Assembly (NCBI GenBank): GCA_964526435.1
Contig: CAZGIC010000011.1
Span: 1 to 31,982 of the forward strand
DNA length: 31,982 bases
Direction: 5' to 3'
DNA from: Gallispira sp964526435
Lineage (GTDB): Bacteria; Bacillota; Clostridia; Lachnospirales; CAG-274
Part shown: one piece after another, positions 1-9,167 of the stretch
Numbering within the stretch: position 1 is the first letter of the stretch
Layout: each line of letters opens with the position of its first letter
The notes under the pieces: generated by a model
Seen by the model: only the letters and a program-made list of their open reading frames with translations
What the model was told of the DNA's origin: nothing
Databases searched by the model: none
Program-made: the position numbers and the translations under genes

Positions 1-369
1 AGAGCTATGGAAACGAAGTGACCATAGCACAGGAAGTTTTAACTTCCTGTAATATTATGATGTACAGGTCAGAAGTATTTCCCCATAATGTCAGCAAATA
101 TATTTGCATTTCTTGAATTTCAAATATTGATATACCAATTTTTATTTCAAAACTGATATATACATATATACGGGCTTATATTTTTCACCGGCAAAAAAAT
201 ATAACCACTTGACCTTCATATCATATTACAATTATACTATAAATTTCAAGTTTAAACAAGCAATAATTAATGCAAAATGCCTAAAAAACATAAATTTATA
301 CACAGTCAAATATCCAATATATAAATAAATCCACTTTGACTTCTTTTATAAACCACATTATTGCCAAAT
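1..369. other. left-edge region without an identifiable gene; tandem palindromes
   Basis: Three inverted repeats lie in the first 107 bases. The first pairs GCTATGG (4-10) with CCATAGC (22-28). The second pairs CAGGAAGTT (30-38) with AACTTCCTG (41-49). The third is a 14-base perfect palindrome at 94-107. A reading frame open from base 3 to a TGA at 114-116 could be the last 37 codons of a plus-strand gene, but I recognise no family in it. The hairpins could equally be the end of a structured RNA cut by the window edge. Positions 117-369 are very AT-rich and I see no gene, RNA or convincing promoter there. Confidence 0.3.
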
Positions 370-412
370 AAAAATGCAGATGTCGGTTATATTTAACTGC
401 ATCTGCATTTTT
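370..412 (-). terminator. gltBD operon terminator
   Basis: A 13-bp perfect stem (370-382 with 400-412) encloses a 17-base loop. It starts 12 bases beyond the gltD stop codon. The A-run on one side and T-run on the other let it work in both directions. On the minus strand it ends glutamate synthase transcription. Confidence 0.8.
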
Positions 413-423
413 ATATTATATAA

Positions 424-1887
424 TTATTTCTTACTCAGATATTCATTACAAGCCTTAGCTGCTTCTCTACCTTCATGAATAGCCCACACAACAAGACTCT
501 GTCCTCTTCTCATATCACCTGCGGCAAAAACTCCGTTAAGACTTGTCTGGTACTTTCCATATTCAGCCTTAACATTGCTTCTTGCATCGGTTTCAAGAGA
601 AAGCTGCTTTATAAGAGTGTCCTCAGGACCTGTAAAGCCCATAGCAAGCAGCATTAACTGACAAGGCCATACTTTCTCAGTACCCGGCACAGGCTTTGAA
701 ACCATTCTTCCGTTTTCATTGTTCCACTCAACCTGAACAGTGTGTACTTCTTTAATATTGCCCTTTTCATCAGGTACAACCTTAGTAACAGTTGTAAGAT
801 ATTCTCTCGGGTCACGGCCATAAAGCTTAATAGCCTCCTCCTGACCGTAGTCAGTTTTTCTTACACGGGGCCACTGAGGCCAATGATTAGCAGGAGTTCT
901 GCATTCCGGAGCTTCAGGCATAATTTCCATCTGGAAAACAGACTTACAGCCATGTCTTATAGCAGTTCCTACACAGTCAGTACCTGTGTCACCGCCTCCC
1001 ACAACAATTACATCTTTACCCTCAGCACTTATAAACTGTCTGTCTGAAAGATTTGAATCAAGCAGACTCTTTGTATTAGCCTTCAGGAAATCTACAGCAT
1101 AGTAAATTCCCTTTACATCATCTCTTCCTTCACAAACAAGATCTCTTGGCTTTGTTGCTCCGCAGCAGAGTACAACAGCATCGAACTCATTTATAAGCTT
1201 AACTGTAGGATAATTTTTACCTACCTCTGTATTTGTTATAAATGTAATTCCTTCTTTTTCAAGAAGATCAACTCTTCTCTGAACGATCCTCTTGTCAAGT
1301 TTCATATTTGGAATACCGTACATAAGAAGGCCGCCAATTCTGTCAGAACGCTCAAACACAGTTACCTTATGTCCCATCTGATTAAGAATATCTGCACAGG
1401 CAAGACCTGAAGGACCTGAACCTACAACAGCAACTCTCTTTTCAGTTGACTTCTTTGGTATTCTTGGCTTTACCTTTCCCTCTTTAAACATTGTGTCAAT
1501 AATGTGTACCTCAATGTTTTTAACAGTAACAGCAGGTTCATTCATACCCAGAGTACATGAACCCTCACATAAGGCAGGACATACTCTTCCTGTAAATTCA
1601 GGAAAGTTGCTTGTTTTTGAGAGTCTTTTATATGCCTCATCTATTTTACCATGATAGACAAGATCATTCCATTCGGGAATGAGGTTGCCCAGAGGGCAGC
1701 CTCCCACTAAAGGGGCACCTGTATGGCAGAAAGGAACACCACAATTCATACATCTTGCTCCCTGGATCTGAAGTTCCTCAATTGAAAAATGAGTGTGAAA
1801 TTCATCCCAGTCCTTCATTCTGACTTCAGGCTTTCTGTCCTCAGGCAGTTTTCTGTCATATTCCATAAATCCTGTTGGTTTACCCAT
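424..1887 (-). CDS. gltD: glutamate synthase [NADPH] small (beta) subunit
   Basis: This is the flavoprotein subunit of glutamate synthase. It takes electrons from NAD(P)H through FAD and iron-sulfur clusters to the large subunit, in ammonia assimilation in the cytoplasm. At 487 residues it has the usual family length. The N-terminal domain carries cysteines C46, C49, C54 and C64, and C103, C107 and C111, which are the ligand set of the family's [4Fe-4S] clusters. A first dinucleotide fold, GSGPSGLA near residue 156, binds FAD. A second, GGGDTGTD near residue 296, binds NADPH. The C-terminal FAD motif FAAGDMRRGQSLVVWAI is intact. The ATG overlaps the end of gltB by 8 bases, so the two are translationally coupled. 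Related proteins of this fold occur in other oxidoreductases, but the adjacent gltB fixes the assignment. Confidence 0.96.
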   Translation of the reverse strand: MGKPTGFMEYDRKLPEDRKPEVRMKDWDEFHTHFSIEELQIQGARCMNCGVPFCHTGAPLVGGCPLGNLIPEWNDLVYHGKIDEAYKRLSKTSNFPEFTGRVCPALCEGSCTLGMNEPAVTVKNIEVHIIDTMFKEGKVKPRIPKKSTEKRVAVVGSGPSGLACADILNQMGHKVTVFERSDRIGGLLMYGIPNMKLDKRIVQRRVDLLEKEGITFITNTEVGKNYPTVKLINEFDAVVLCCGATKPRDLVCEGRDDVKGIYYAVDFLKANTKSLLDSNLSDRQFISAEGKDVIVVGGGDTGTDCVGTAIRHGCKSVFQMEIMPEAPECRTPANHWPQWPRVRKTDYGQEEAIKLYGRDPREYLTTVTKVVPDEKGNIKEVHTVQVEWNNENGRMVSKPVPGTEKVWPCQLMLLAMGFTGPEDTLIKQLSLETDARSNVKAEYGKYQTSLNGVFAAGDMRRGQSLVVWAIHEGREAAKACNEYLSKK

Positions 1888-4800
1888 TTATAGCACTCCC
1901 TTCTGATTTCATTGCAGCTTCAGGTCTTTTAACTGTTGTGGAACCGCTTACTGTAATAAAAGCATCAAGCAAAGCATCCTCATAGCTTAAACCTGTATTT
2001 CTTGCCTTGTCAATTTCCTCTGTCATTTCCTTATATGCTTTCGGAATAACCTTGACAAAGTTCTTTACTTCTTCATCGAAGTTTTCAAGTATTTCCTTAC
2101 CTCTTTCAGAGCCTGTATACTTAACATGATTTTCAATCATTGTCTTTAATTCTTCAATATCTTTATCTCTTGTCATTTCTTCAAGGAGTATAAGCCCTTT
2201 GTTGCATCTTGACTCAAAGTCACCGCCATAGTTGTATACATAGGCAACACCGCCTGACATACCGGCACCAAAGTTTCTTCCTGTTTTACCAAGTACAGCA
2301 ACTCTTCCGCCTGTCATGTATTCACATCCATGCTGACCAATAGCCTCAACAACAGCAGTAATACCTGAATTTCTTACACAGAATCTTTCTCCTGCCATAC
2401 CGTTTATATAAGCCTCACCGCATACAGCACCATAGAAGGCAACATTACCTATAATTACATTTTCTGAAGCGTCAAACTTAGCCTTCTTTGAAGGAACAAC
2501 AACGATCTTTCCGCCTGAAAGACCCTTTCCGATATAGTCATTGGCATCTCCTGAAAGTTTCATTGTAACGCCATGGGTCTGGAATGCACCGAAACTCTGT
2601 CCTGCACTTCCTTCAAATTCAAGATTTATTGTATCATCAGGCAAACCGTCAGCACCATACTTTCTTGTTATTTCACTTGAAAGTATAGTACCGCATACTC
2701 TGTCTATATTTGTTATCTGAAGTGAAGCATTTATTTTCTTGCCCTTTTCAATTGCAGGTGTACAAAGTCTTACAAGAGCATTTACGTCAAGACTCTTTTC
2801 AAGCTCATGATCCTGTTTTACATTAAAGTATCTCTCTGAATCATTTGAACAAATCTTTGGCTGGTAAAGCATATTTGTAAGATCAACTTGCTTAGCTTTC
2901 CAGTGATTTGTTTTCTTAGGTCCAAGCTTTTCAACATGACCTATCATCTCATTAATTGACTTAAATCCTATTCTTGCCATCCACTCTCTTAAATCCTGAG
3001 CAATAAATCTCATAAAGTTTTCTACATACTCAGGCTTACCCATAAACTTCTTTCTAAGTTCAGGGTTCTGAGTTGCAACACCTACAGGACAGGTATCAAG
3101 ATTACAAACTCTCATCATTACACAGCCCATAGTAATAAGAGGACCAGTAGCAAAACCAAATTCCTCAGCACCTAAAAGGCAGGCAACAGCAATATCTCTT
3201 CCTGTTAAAAGCTTACCGTCTGTTTCAATTACAACTCTGTTTCTCAGGTTGTTCATAAGGAGTGCCTGATGTGTTTCCGCAACACCAAGTTCCCATGGAA
3301 GACCGGCATGTCTTACACTTGTTCTTGGTGCGGCACCTGTACCTCCGTCGTATCCGCTTACAAGTATAACGTCGGCTCTTCCCTTTGCAACACCTACAGC
3401 AATAGTACCTACGCCTGCTTCACTTACAAGCTTAACTGAAATTCTGGCATCTCTGTTAGCATTTTTCAAGTCGTGAATGAGCTGTGCCAGATCCTCAATT
3501 GAATAAATATCATGATGAGGAGGAGGTGAAATAAGTCCAACACCTGGTGTTGAATTTCTTGCCTTAGCAATCCATGGATAAACTTTCTTACCGGGTAAGT
3601 GACCGCCTTCACCGGGCTTAGCACCCTGAGCCATTTTAATCTGTATTTCAATAGCATTTTGTAAATAGTGAATAGTTACACCAAATCTTCCTGATGCAAC
3701 CTGCTTAATAGCAGAACATCTTGAATCTCCGTTTTCATCCGGAGTAAATCTTTCAGCTTCCTCTCCGCCCTCACCGGAGTTAGACTTTCCACCAAGTCTG
3801 TTCATAGCAATAGCCATACATTCATGTGCTTCTTTTGATATTGAACCATAGCTCATTGCACCTGTCTTAAATCTCTTTACAATAGATTCAACAGGCTCAA
3901 CATCATCTATATTAATAGGTTTTTCAATTGTTTTTATATCAAGAAGTCCTCTTATTGTACAAAGCTGTTCACTTGTATCATTCTGAAGTTTTGCAAATTC
4001 CTTAAACAGCTTGTAATCTCCCTCACGGCAAGCCTTCTGAAGCAGATAAATAGAACGTGGATTAAACATATGATATTCACCGTTTCTTCTCCACTTGTAA
4101 TCTCCGCCCGGTTCAAGAGCAGCCACCTTTGTAAGAGGATCAAAGGCCTTTTTATGACGCATTTTTGCTTCCTTATCTATATGCGAAAGCTCAACACCGC
4201 CTATTCTTGTTACAGTACCTGTAAAGAACTTTTCCACAACAGATTCACTTATACCAAGAGCCTCAAAAATCTGTGCTCCCTGGTAACTTTGTATTGTAGA
4301 AATACCCATTTTAGACATAATCTTTACAATACCATGAGTCACAACATCAATATATAACTCAACCGCTTCATCAGCAGATTGTTTAATATAGTCATTTTCA
4401 GCCATATCTCTTAATGTTTCATATGCAAGATATGGATTTATTGCATTAACACCATAGCCTAAAAGCACTGCAAAGTGATGTACTTCTCTTGGTTCTCCTG
4501 TTTCAAGTACGATTGAAACCTTCATTCTTGTACCCTGTCTTATCAAATGGTGATGCAGACCGGCTCCTGCAAGAAGTGCAGGAACAGCACATTTATGGCT
4601 GTCTATGCCCTTATCTGAGAGCACAATAATGTTGCATCCGTTGTCAATGGCAATATCCACAGCCTCAAATATAGCATTAATAGCATTTTCAAGACCATTT
4701 TTTTCTTTAACATTGTAAAGCATAGGTATTGTCACAGCCTTAAAATCGTTGCCTGCAACAGCCTTTATTTTTGCCATCTGTTCATCACTTAATATAGGTG

Positions 4801-6646
4801 TATCACACTTTATCCTTCTGCAGTTTTCAGGCTTAGGATCAAGTATATTTCTTTCTCCGCCCAGATAAACAAGTGTACTTGTTACAATTTCTTCCCTTAT
4901 AGCATCAATAGGAGGATTTGTTACCTGTGCAAATAACTGCTTAAAGTAGTTATAAAGAAGCTGAGGCTTATCTGAAAGCACAGCAAGAGGAGAATCTGTA
5001 CCCATTGCTGAAACAGGGTCCGTTCCTGTTTCCATCATTCCCTTAAAAGTAGCGTCAATATCTTCCCATGTGTAGCCAAAAGCTTTCTGCTGTGTAAGGA
5101 GAGTTTCTTTGGTATCAAAATCATTTTCCTTGTTTACAAAAAGATTTTCAAGTTCAATAATTCTGTTAGTCATTGTATCGCCGTGATGCATTTTTGCATT
5201 TATTGTCTTTATTGTATCAACAAGGTCTGTCCATACAAGGGCTTTATCATTTGACTTTAAATTATTTATATTTACAAGATTATCCTTTAACCACTTTTCA
5301 TAAGGATACTTTGAAGCAACTTCGCTCTTTACTTCATCATCAGATATAATTCTGCCTTCCTTAGTATCAACAAGGAGCATTTTACCCGGTTCAAGTCTGT
5401 TTTTACTTATTACAGTAGATTCATCAATGTCTATTACACCTACTTCAGATGAAAGCACAAGCATATCATCATTTGTAACAACATATCTGGCAGGTCTTAA
5501 GCCATTTCTGTCAAGGGTAGCACCTACAACAACACCGTCTGTAAAAGAAATTGCGGCAGGACCGTCCCAAGGTTCTGTACATGTAGAATTATACTCGTAA
5601 AAAGCTCTCTTTGTACTGTCCATAGCAGTATCATTTTCCCATGGTTCAGGTATAGCCATCATTACAGCCTGCTGAATAGGGATACCTGATAATGTAAGCA
5701 TATGGAGATAGTTGTCAAGCATAGCAGAGTCAGAACCATCTTCATTTATTACAGGATAAATTTTTGTAATATCATCGCCGAAAATATTTGTATCAAACAT
5801 CTGCTGTCTTGCATTTGTCCAGTTTACATTTCCTCTTATAGTATTTATTTCACCATTGTGGATAATATATCTGTTAGGATGGGCTCTTTCCCAGCTTGGG
5901 AATGTATTCGTTGAAAAACGGCTGTGTACCAGAGCAATAGCAGTTGTCATATCAAGATCCATAAGGTCAAGATAAAACTTTGCAACCTGATCAGGTGTAA
6001 GCATACCCTTATATACCATTGTTCTTGAAGAAAGAGAAGCAAAATAGAAGTAACTGTCTCTTTCGGTATACATATCACTTGTTATCTCACAGTATCTTAT
6101 TTCCTTTTCAGCTCTTTTAAGAACAACAAAAAGCTTTCTTTCAAAAGCAATACCGGCTTCCACATCCTCAGGCTTTTTAATGAATATCTGTGCAATATGG
6201 GGCATAGCCTCTCTTGCTGTATTACCTATACAGTCTGCATAAGTAGGAACTTCTCTTACACCAAGGAATTCCATACCTTCTTCATCAACGATGTTTTTAA
6301 GTTTAGAAAGACTTCTTTCTCTTGTTTCATCATCAGGTGAAAGAAAGAGCATACCTACACCGTAATCTCCTTCTTTAGGCAATTTAATTCCTTCATTTTG
6401 GCAGACTTTTTTCATAAAGCCATGTGGTATCTGTATAAGAATACCTGCACCGTCACCTGTATCAGGTTCACTGCCCACACCGCCTCTGTGAGTAAGATTT
6501 TTAAGAATTTCAATAGCATCGTTAATAATTTTGTGAGATTTTCTGCCCTTTATATTTACAAGACAGCCAATACCACAGTTGTCATGCTCAAACTGAGGAT
6601 CATACAATCCCTGTTTACCCGGTAATCCGTTCTGAATCACATTCAT
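1880..6646 (-). CDS. gltB: glutamate synthase large (alpha) subunit
   Basis: This subunit hydrolyses glutamine in an N-terminal class II amidotransferase domain and channels the ammonia to 2-oxoglutarate, making two glutamates. It has 1588 residues, slightly longer than the typical 1500. The nucleophile is C24 in HDNCGIG, so a 23-residue propeptide should be removed, as in other bacterial GltB. The central and FMN-binding synthase domains follow, with the GAKPGEGGHLPG motif. A 3Fe-4S cluster motif with three cysteines lies in GCVMMRVCNLDTCPVG. The GXGXG-rich beta-helix domain is C-terminal, near residues 1270-1500 (GGRVAVLGKTGRNFGAGMSGG). The ATG at 6646 follows AAGGAAAGGA. Several long open frames lie antisense within it and are shadows. 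Confidence 0.97.
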   Translation of the reverse strand: MNVIQNGLPGKQGLYDPQFEHDNCGIGCLVNIKGRKSHKIINDAIEILKNLTHRGGVGSEPDTGDGAGILIQIPHGFMKKVCQNEGIKLPKEGDYGVGMLFLSPDDETRERSLSKLKNIVDEEGMEFLGVREVPTYADCIGNTAREAMPHIAQIFIKKPEDVEAGIAFERKLFVVLKRAEKEIRYCEITSDMYTERDSYFYFASLSSRTMVYKGMLTPDQVAKFYLDLMDLDMTTAIALVHSRFSTNTFPSWERAHPNRYIIHNGEINTIRGNVNWTNARQQMFDTNIFGDDITKIYPVINEDGSDSAMLDNYLHMLTLSGIPIQQAVMMAIPEPWENDTAMDSTKRAFYEYNSTCTEPWDGPAAISFTDGVVVGATLDRNGLRPARYVVTNDDMLVLSSEVGVIDIDESTVISKNRLEPGKMLLVDTKEGRIISDDEVKSEVASKYPYEKWLKDNLVNINNLKSNDKALVWTDLVDTIKTINAKMHHGDTMTNRIIELENLFVNKENDFDTKETLLTQQKAFGYTWEDIDATFKGMMETGTDPVSAMGTDSPLAVLSDKPQLLYNYFKQLFAQVTNPPIDAIREEIVTSTLVYLGGERNILDPKPENCRRIKCDTPILSDEQMAKIKAVAGNDFKAVTIPMLYNVKEKNGLENAINAIFEAVDIAIDNGCNIIVLSDKGIDSHKCAVPALLAGAGLHHHLIRQGTRMKVSIVLETGEPREVHHFAVLLGYGVNAINPYLAYETLRDMAENDYIKQSADEAVELYIDVVTHGIVKIMSKMGISTIQSYQGAQIFEALGISESVVEKFFTGTVTRIGGVELSHIDKEAKMRHKKAFDPLTKVAALEPGGDYKWRRNGEYHMFNPRSIYLLQKACREGDYKLFKEFAKLQNDTSEQLCTIRGLLDIKTIEKPINIDDVEPVESIVKRFKTGAMSYGSISKEAHECMAIAMNRLGGKSNSGEGGEEAERFTPDENGDSRCSAIKQVASGRFGVTIHYLQNAIEIQIKMAQGAKPGEGGHLPGKKVYPWIAKARNSTPGVGLISPPPHHDIYSIEDLAQLIHDLKNANRDARISVKLVSEAGVGTIAVGVAKGRADVILVSGYDGGTGAAPRTSVRHAGLPWELGVAETHQALLMNNLRNRVVIETDGKLLTGRDIAVACLLGAEEFGFATGPLITMGCVMMRVCNLDTCPVGVATQNPELRKKFMGKPEYVENFMRFIAQDLREWMARIGFKSINEMIGHVEKLGPKKTNHWKAKQVDLTNMLYQPKICSNDSERYFNVKQDHELEKSLDVNALVRLCTPAIEKGKKINASLQITNIDRVCGTILSSEITRKYGADGLPDDTINLEFEGSAGQSFGAFQTHGVTMKLSGDANDYIGKGLSGGKIVVVPSKKAKFDASENVIIGNVAFYGAVCGEAYINGMAGERFCVRNSGITAVVEAIGQHGCEYMTGGRVAVLGKTGRNFGAGMSGGVAYVYNYGGDFESRCNKGLILLEEMTRDKDIEELKTMIENHVKYTGSERGKEILENFDEEVKNFVKVIPKAYKEMTEEIDKARNTGLSYEDALLDAFITVSGSTTVKRPEAAMKSEGSAING

Positions 6647-6682
6647 CCATCCTTTCCTTAATTTGTCATTTGTTTTAAAAAA

Positions 6683-6724
6683 GGAGCTGAAAGATAAATA
6701 GGCACACTATTATCTTAAAGCTCC
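6683..6724 (-). terminator. terminator-like hairpin in the gltB leader
   Basis: On the minus strand GGAGCT (6719-6724) pairs with AGCTCC (6683-6688). After a 2x2 mismatch, AAGATAA (6710-6716) pairs with TTATCTT (6691-6697), with further pairing inside. A run of six T follows at 6677-6682. The hairpin begins about seven bases after the predicted transcript start and about 37 bases before the gltB start codon. No upstream minus-strand gene needs a terminator here, because yjbQ is divergent. It is therefore probably an attenuator or a 5' stabilising hairpin. Confidence 0.6.
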
Positions 6725-6737
6725 GCTGCTTATATAT

Positions 6738-6766
6738 ATAATACTATACTTTGATTTAGAAATCAA
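6738..6766 (-). promoter_or_regulatory. gltB promoter
   Basis: The -35 TTGATT (6761-6766) and -10 TATTAT (6738-6743) are separated by 17 bases. The -35 box is one arm of a perfect palindrome, TTGATTTAGAAATCAA (6751-6766), which could be an operator covering the spacer. Confidence 0.65.
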
Positions 6767-6828
6767 GTATTTTTTATCGAAATTTTTAAAAAAATTAAGA
6801 TTTTTTATTAAAAACTTTATTTTTTTAA

Positions 6829-6856
6829 TTGAATTTGCCGATATATGTGCTATACT
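6829..6856 (+). promoter_or_regulatory. yjbQ promoter
   Basis: The -35 TTGAAT (6829-6834), a 16-base spacer and the -10 TATACT (6851-6856), with an extended TG one base upstream. It lies about 60 bases before the start codon. Confidence 0.6.
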
Positions 6857-6917
6857 TTTATTAGAGGATATTTTTACTATATTAAATTATTTATATAAAA
6901 AAGGGAGGCTCTTACAT

Positions 6918-7316
6918 ATGAACTTATTTTCTTTTACTCTTTCAACAGGAAAAGAAGGTTTTTACGATATAACGTCAATGATTTATGATGCTGTTCAGAC
7001 AACACAAATATCAAACGGAATATGTATAATATACACACCACACACCACAGCAGCAATAACAATTAACGAAAATGCAGATCCTGACGTACAAAGAGATTTA
7101 ACCTTTGCTCTTAACAAGACATACCCTGACAGACCCGAATTCAGACATATGGAGGGCAATTCCGCAGCACACCTTAAATCTTCGGTTATAGGCTGCAGTG
7201 AAACAGTTATAATCGATAAAGGCAGACTTCTCCTTGGAACATGGCAGGGAATTTACTTCTGTGAATTTGATGGTCCCAGAACAAGAAAATTCTACGTCAA
7301 ATTAATAAACGGCTAA
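6918..7316 (+). CDS. YjbQ / UPF0047 family protein
   Basis: A 132-residue cytoplasmic protein of the YjbQ (UPF0047) family. Databases often name these secondary thiamine-phosphate synthase because some members complement thiamine-phosphate synthase mutants weakly. The true role is unsettled. Family motifs are plain: IYTPHTTAAITINENADPDV near residue 40, HMEGNSAAHLKSSVIG near 80, and GTWQGIYFCEFDGPR near 110. The conserved histidines form the presumed metal or active site. GGGAGG lies seven bases before the ATG. The gene is monocistronic, divergent from gltB, and ends at its own hairpin. No thiamine gene is nearby to support that role. Confidence 0.9.
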   Translation: MNLFSFTLSTGKEGFYDITSMIYDAVQTTQISNGICIIYTPHTTAAITINENADPDVQRDLTFALNKTYPDRPEFRHMEGNSAAHLKSSVIGCSETVIIDKGRLLLGTWQGIYFCEFDGPRTRKFYVKLING

Positions 7317-7365
7317 AATCATTAATTATGCTTTTGTCCTACATAACTTAATTATCCCTTTCAGG

Positions 7366-7395
7366 CTCCCTGCACCATTTATTCAGTGCAGGGGG
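7366..7395 (+). terminator. yjbQ terminator, possibly bidirectional
   Basis: CCCTGCAC (7368-7375) pairs with GTGCAGGG (7386-7393), and wobble pairs extend the base. TTTTG follows on the plus strand. It separates yjbQ from the convergent gene ending at 7403. Confidence 0.75.
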
Positions 7396-7402
7396 TTTTG
7401 TA

Positions 7403-8443
7403 TTATAAAACATTAACGTAATCTGTCAAAACTTTTGCCTTTATATTTAAGCTGCTGAAATTTTGTGAAGACCTTAAAGCTGTAAGAGCATCGTTTACAG
7501 CATCATAAAATTCCTTTATTTCCTTTGTATATCCTTTTTTACTAATAACCGCACAATAATACTTATACCCTATCGCATTCTGATATGTATCATTTCTTAT
7601 TGAGTTACAGTATTCATATACATTATCAAGAGCACTTGTTATTATTTCAAGATATTTTTTGTCGTCTTCATTTTTAACATAGCCCTTCCATAATTCTTTA
7701 AGACTGTTATAATATTTTTGGCTTAATTTATCAGAACTTAATTTCTTAGGATAGAAATTTTCTGCAATAAGCTTTATATCAGAAGAAATCTGACTCTTTA
7801 ACTGAGCTGAAACATTATCATAGTTATACTGCTCATCTAAGCTTTCATCTCCGTAATTTTCAGGACTATAATCATATATAAGTGAATTCCCCTTATATAT
7901 ATCACAGTTAAGTTTATATATATTTGTGTTCACTCCCAGTGTCACAGTTTTCGCATATTCAGGACTGTCCTCCCAGAATTCCGCAATTTTCTTAATATTC
8001 CCGTTGCTGTCGTAATAATATACAAGACCAAATTCACTGCTGTCATCTTTCTTAAATGTATATTCTCCTACAGGAAGATCCACACCGCATCTGAACATAC
8101 CGTTTCTTGTCAGATCAAGCTGGCTTACCTCATCAGACGGCACTGCATAACAGTTTTCAAGCTCAAAATACATTGATGAGTTTATATTCACAATATGGTT
8201 ATATGAAAATGCAAGAGGTATTTCTTTTTCTCCGCTCTCTCTTGACTTTAAAATATATCTGCCGACACTTCCTTCTTCTGCAAAAAGAACATATTCCCCT
8301 TCAGGAATAGAACCTTCAGAATACTCACCTTCCCCATAAACGGTATTGTACTTGCTTTTTTCATCAGAATTTTCAGCTCCGTACACCACTGCGGAAGTTA
8401 AGCACATAATAAAACATAAAAATAGACAAGTAATTTTTTTCAT
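7403..8443 (-). CDS. secreted protein with two PxGEY modules
   Basis: I chose the ATG at 8443 (346 residues) because GGGGTG lies nine bases upstream and the protein then opens with a signal peptide (MKKITCLFLCFIMCLTSAVV, cleavage likely near AYG-AEN). There is no lipobox cysteine, so export or loose wall attachment is expected. Two similar modules follow. One runs near residues 45-105 (IPEGEYVLF... YFELENCYAVP) and one near 120-195 (LPVGEYTFK... IYKLNCDIY). Each is a PxGEY strand ending in a short cysteine-containing strand. The remaining 150 residues are predicted helical, and I recognise no enzyme motif. Similar PxGEY proteins are common and uncharacterised in Clostridia. The gene stands alone. 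Confidence 0.75.
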   Translation of the reverse strand: MKKITCLFLCFIMCLTSAVVYGAENSDEKSKYNTVYGEGEYSEGSIPEGEYVLFAEEGSVGRYILKSRESGEKEIPLAFSYNHIVNINSSMYFELENCYAVPSDEVSQLDLTRNGMFRCGVDLPVGEYTFKKDDSSEFGLVYYYDSNGNIKKIAEFWEDSPEYAKTVTLGVNTNIYKLNCDIYKGNSLIYDYSPENYGDESLDEQYNYDNVSAQLKSQISSDIKLIAENFYPKKLSSDKLSQKYYNSLKELWKGYVKNEDDKKYLEIITSALDNVYEYCNSIRNDTYQNAIGYKYYCAVISKKGYTKEIKEFYDAVNDALTALRSSQNFSSLNIKAKVLTDYVNVL

Positions 8444-8560
8444 TTTAATTAACACCCCGTATTTAAATTTAAACAATAACTTTGCCTATATTAATTATAC
8501 CATATATCGGCATATTTTTTTATTAACTTTCTCTTAAAATGTAATATAATACCAATAAAA

Positions 8561-8584
8561 AAAGACCGCCCATATGCAGTCTTT
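8561..8584 (-). terminator. carD-like gene terminator
   Basis: AAAGACTGC and GCGGTCTTT (minus strand) form a nine-pair stem with one G-T wobble around a six-base loop. A T-rich run follows at 8554-8562. It sits 17 bases beyond the stop of the CarD-like gene. Confidence 0.8.
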
Positions 8585-8601
8585 CAGTTAATCAGAATTT
8601 A

Positions 8602-9102
8602 TTATTCCTCCATTTTATTCACAATATATTCAACAACCTGACCCGGCTTAATATTAAGTACAGCAGCAAATTCTTCATATATTAGCTTTTCCGCTTCTTT
8701 CATTGTTCTTTCATCGCTTACATACATTTTTTTACCCTCAGCTTCTCTTTTTTTCTTGTTTAGATATAATGTATTTATAAGCATTAAAATTTCTTTTCTG
8801 TCCCCTTTTGTAATAATCTCATTATACCTGATCTTTCTTTCCTTTTCATCATCATACCATATTACATTGCTTCCCCTAATCTCATCTATAAGCATATCAA
8901 TTTCTTCTGCTGACAATATCTTATGCATTTTAGCAACAAGTTCTTCATTTTCAACCGGTACATATATAACGGTATTATCATTAAAAGCAGGCTCAAGAGT
9001 ATAATATTTCACAGGCTTTCCCGTAAAATTTTCAGTAACAATATCTTTTATTTTGCAAACCCCCTGTTTCCCGTACAAAACAGAATCATTTACATTATAC
9101 AT
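8602..9102 (-). CDS. CarD/CdnL-family transcriptional regulator
   Basis: A 166-residue protein. CarD-type proteins bind the RNA polymerase beta subunit and stabilise or modulate open complexes at promoters. Residues 1-65 (MYNVNDSVLYGKQGVCKIKD... IYVPVENEE) form the CarD/TRCF RNA-polymerase-interacting Tudor-like domain. The rest is a helical, charged domain that should contact DNA next to the -10 element. The ATG at 9102 is preferred over a GTG five codons upstream because GAGGTGG sits at the right distance before it and contains that GTG. The gene is monocistronic, with its own promoter and a terminator-like hairpin in its leader. Clostridia often carry several such paralogues, so this need not be the essential one. 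Confidence 0.88.
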   Translation of the reverse strand: MYNVNDSVLYGKQGVCKIKDIVTENFTGKPVKYYTLEPAFNDNTVIYVPVENEELVAKMHKILSAEEIDMLIDEIRGSNVIWYDDEKERKIRYNEIITKGDRKEILMLINTLYLNKKKREAEGKKMYVSDERTMKEAEKLIYEEFAAVLNIKPGQVVEYIVNKMEE

Positions 9103-9127
9103 TTTATACCACCTCACAAAAAAATAA

Positions 9128-9150
9128 TAGTCTGCCTCAAGTGCAGACTA
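9128..9150 (-). terminator. terminator-like hairpin in the carD-family leader
   Basis: TAGTCTGC (9143-9150 on the minus strand) pairs perfectly with GCAGACTA (9128-9135) around a seven-base loop. A T-rich stretch follows down to about 9113. It lies only some 11 bases downstream of the predicted transcript start and 20 bases before the ribosome site. It could terminate readthrough from the dCMP deaminase operon or act as an attenuator. Confidence 0.6.
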
Positions 9151-9167
9151 CTTCTAAGCATATATTA

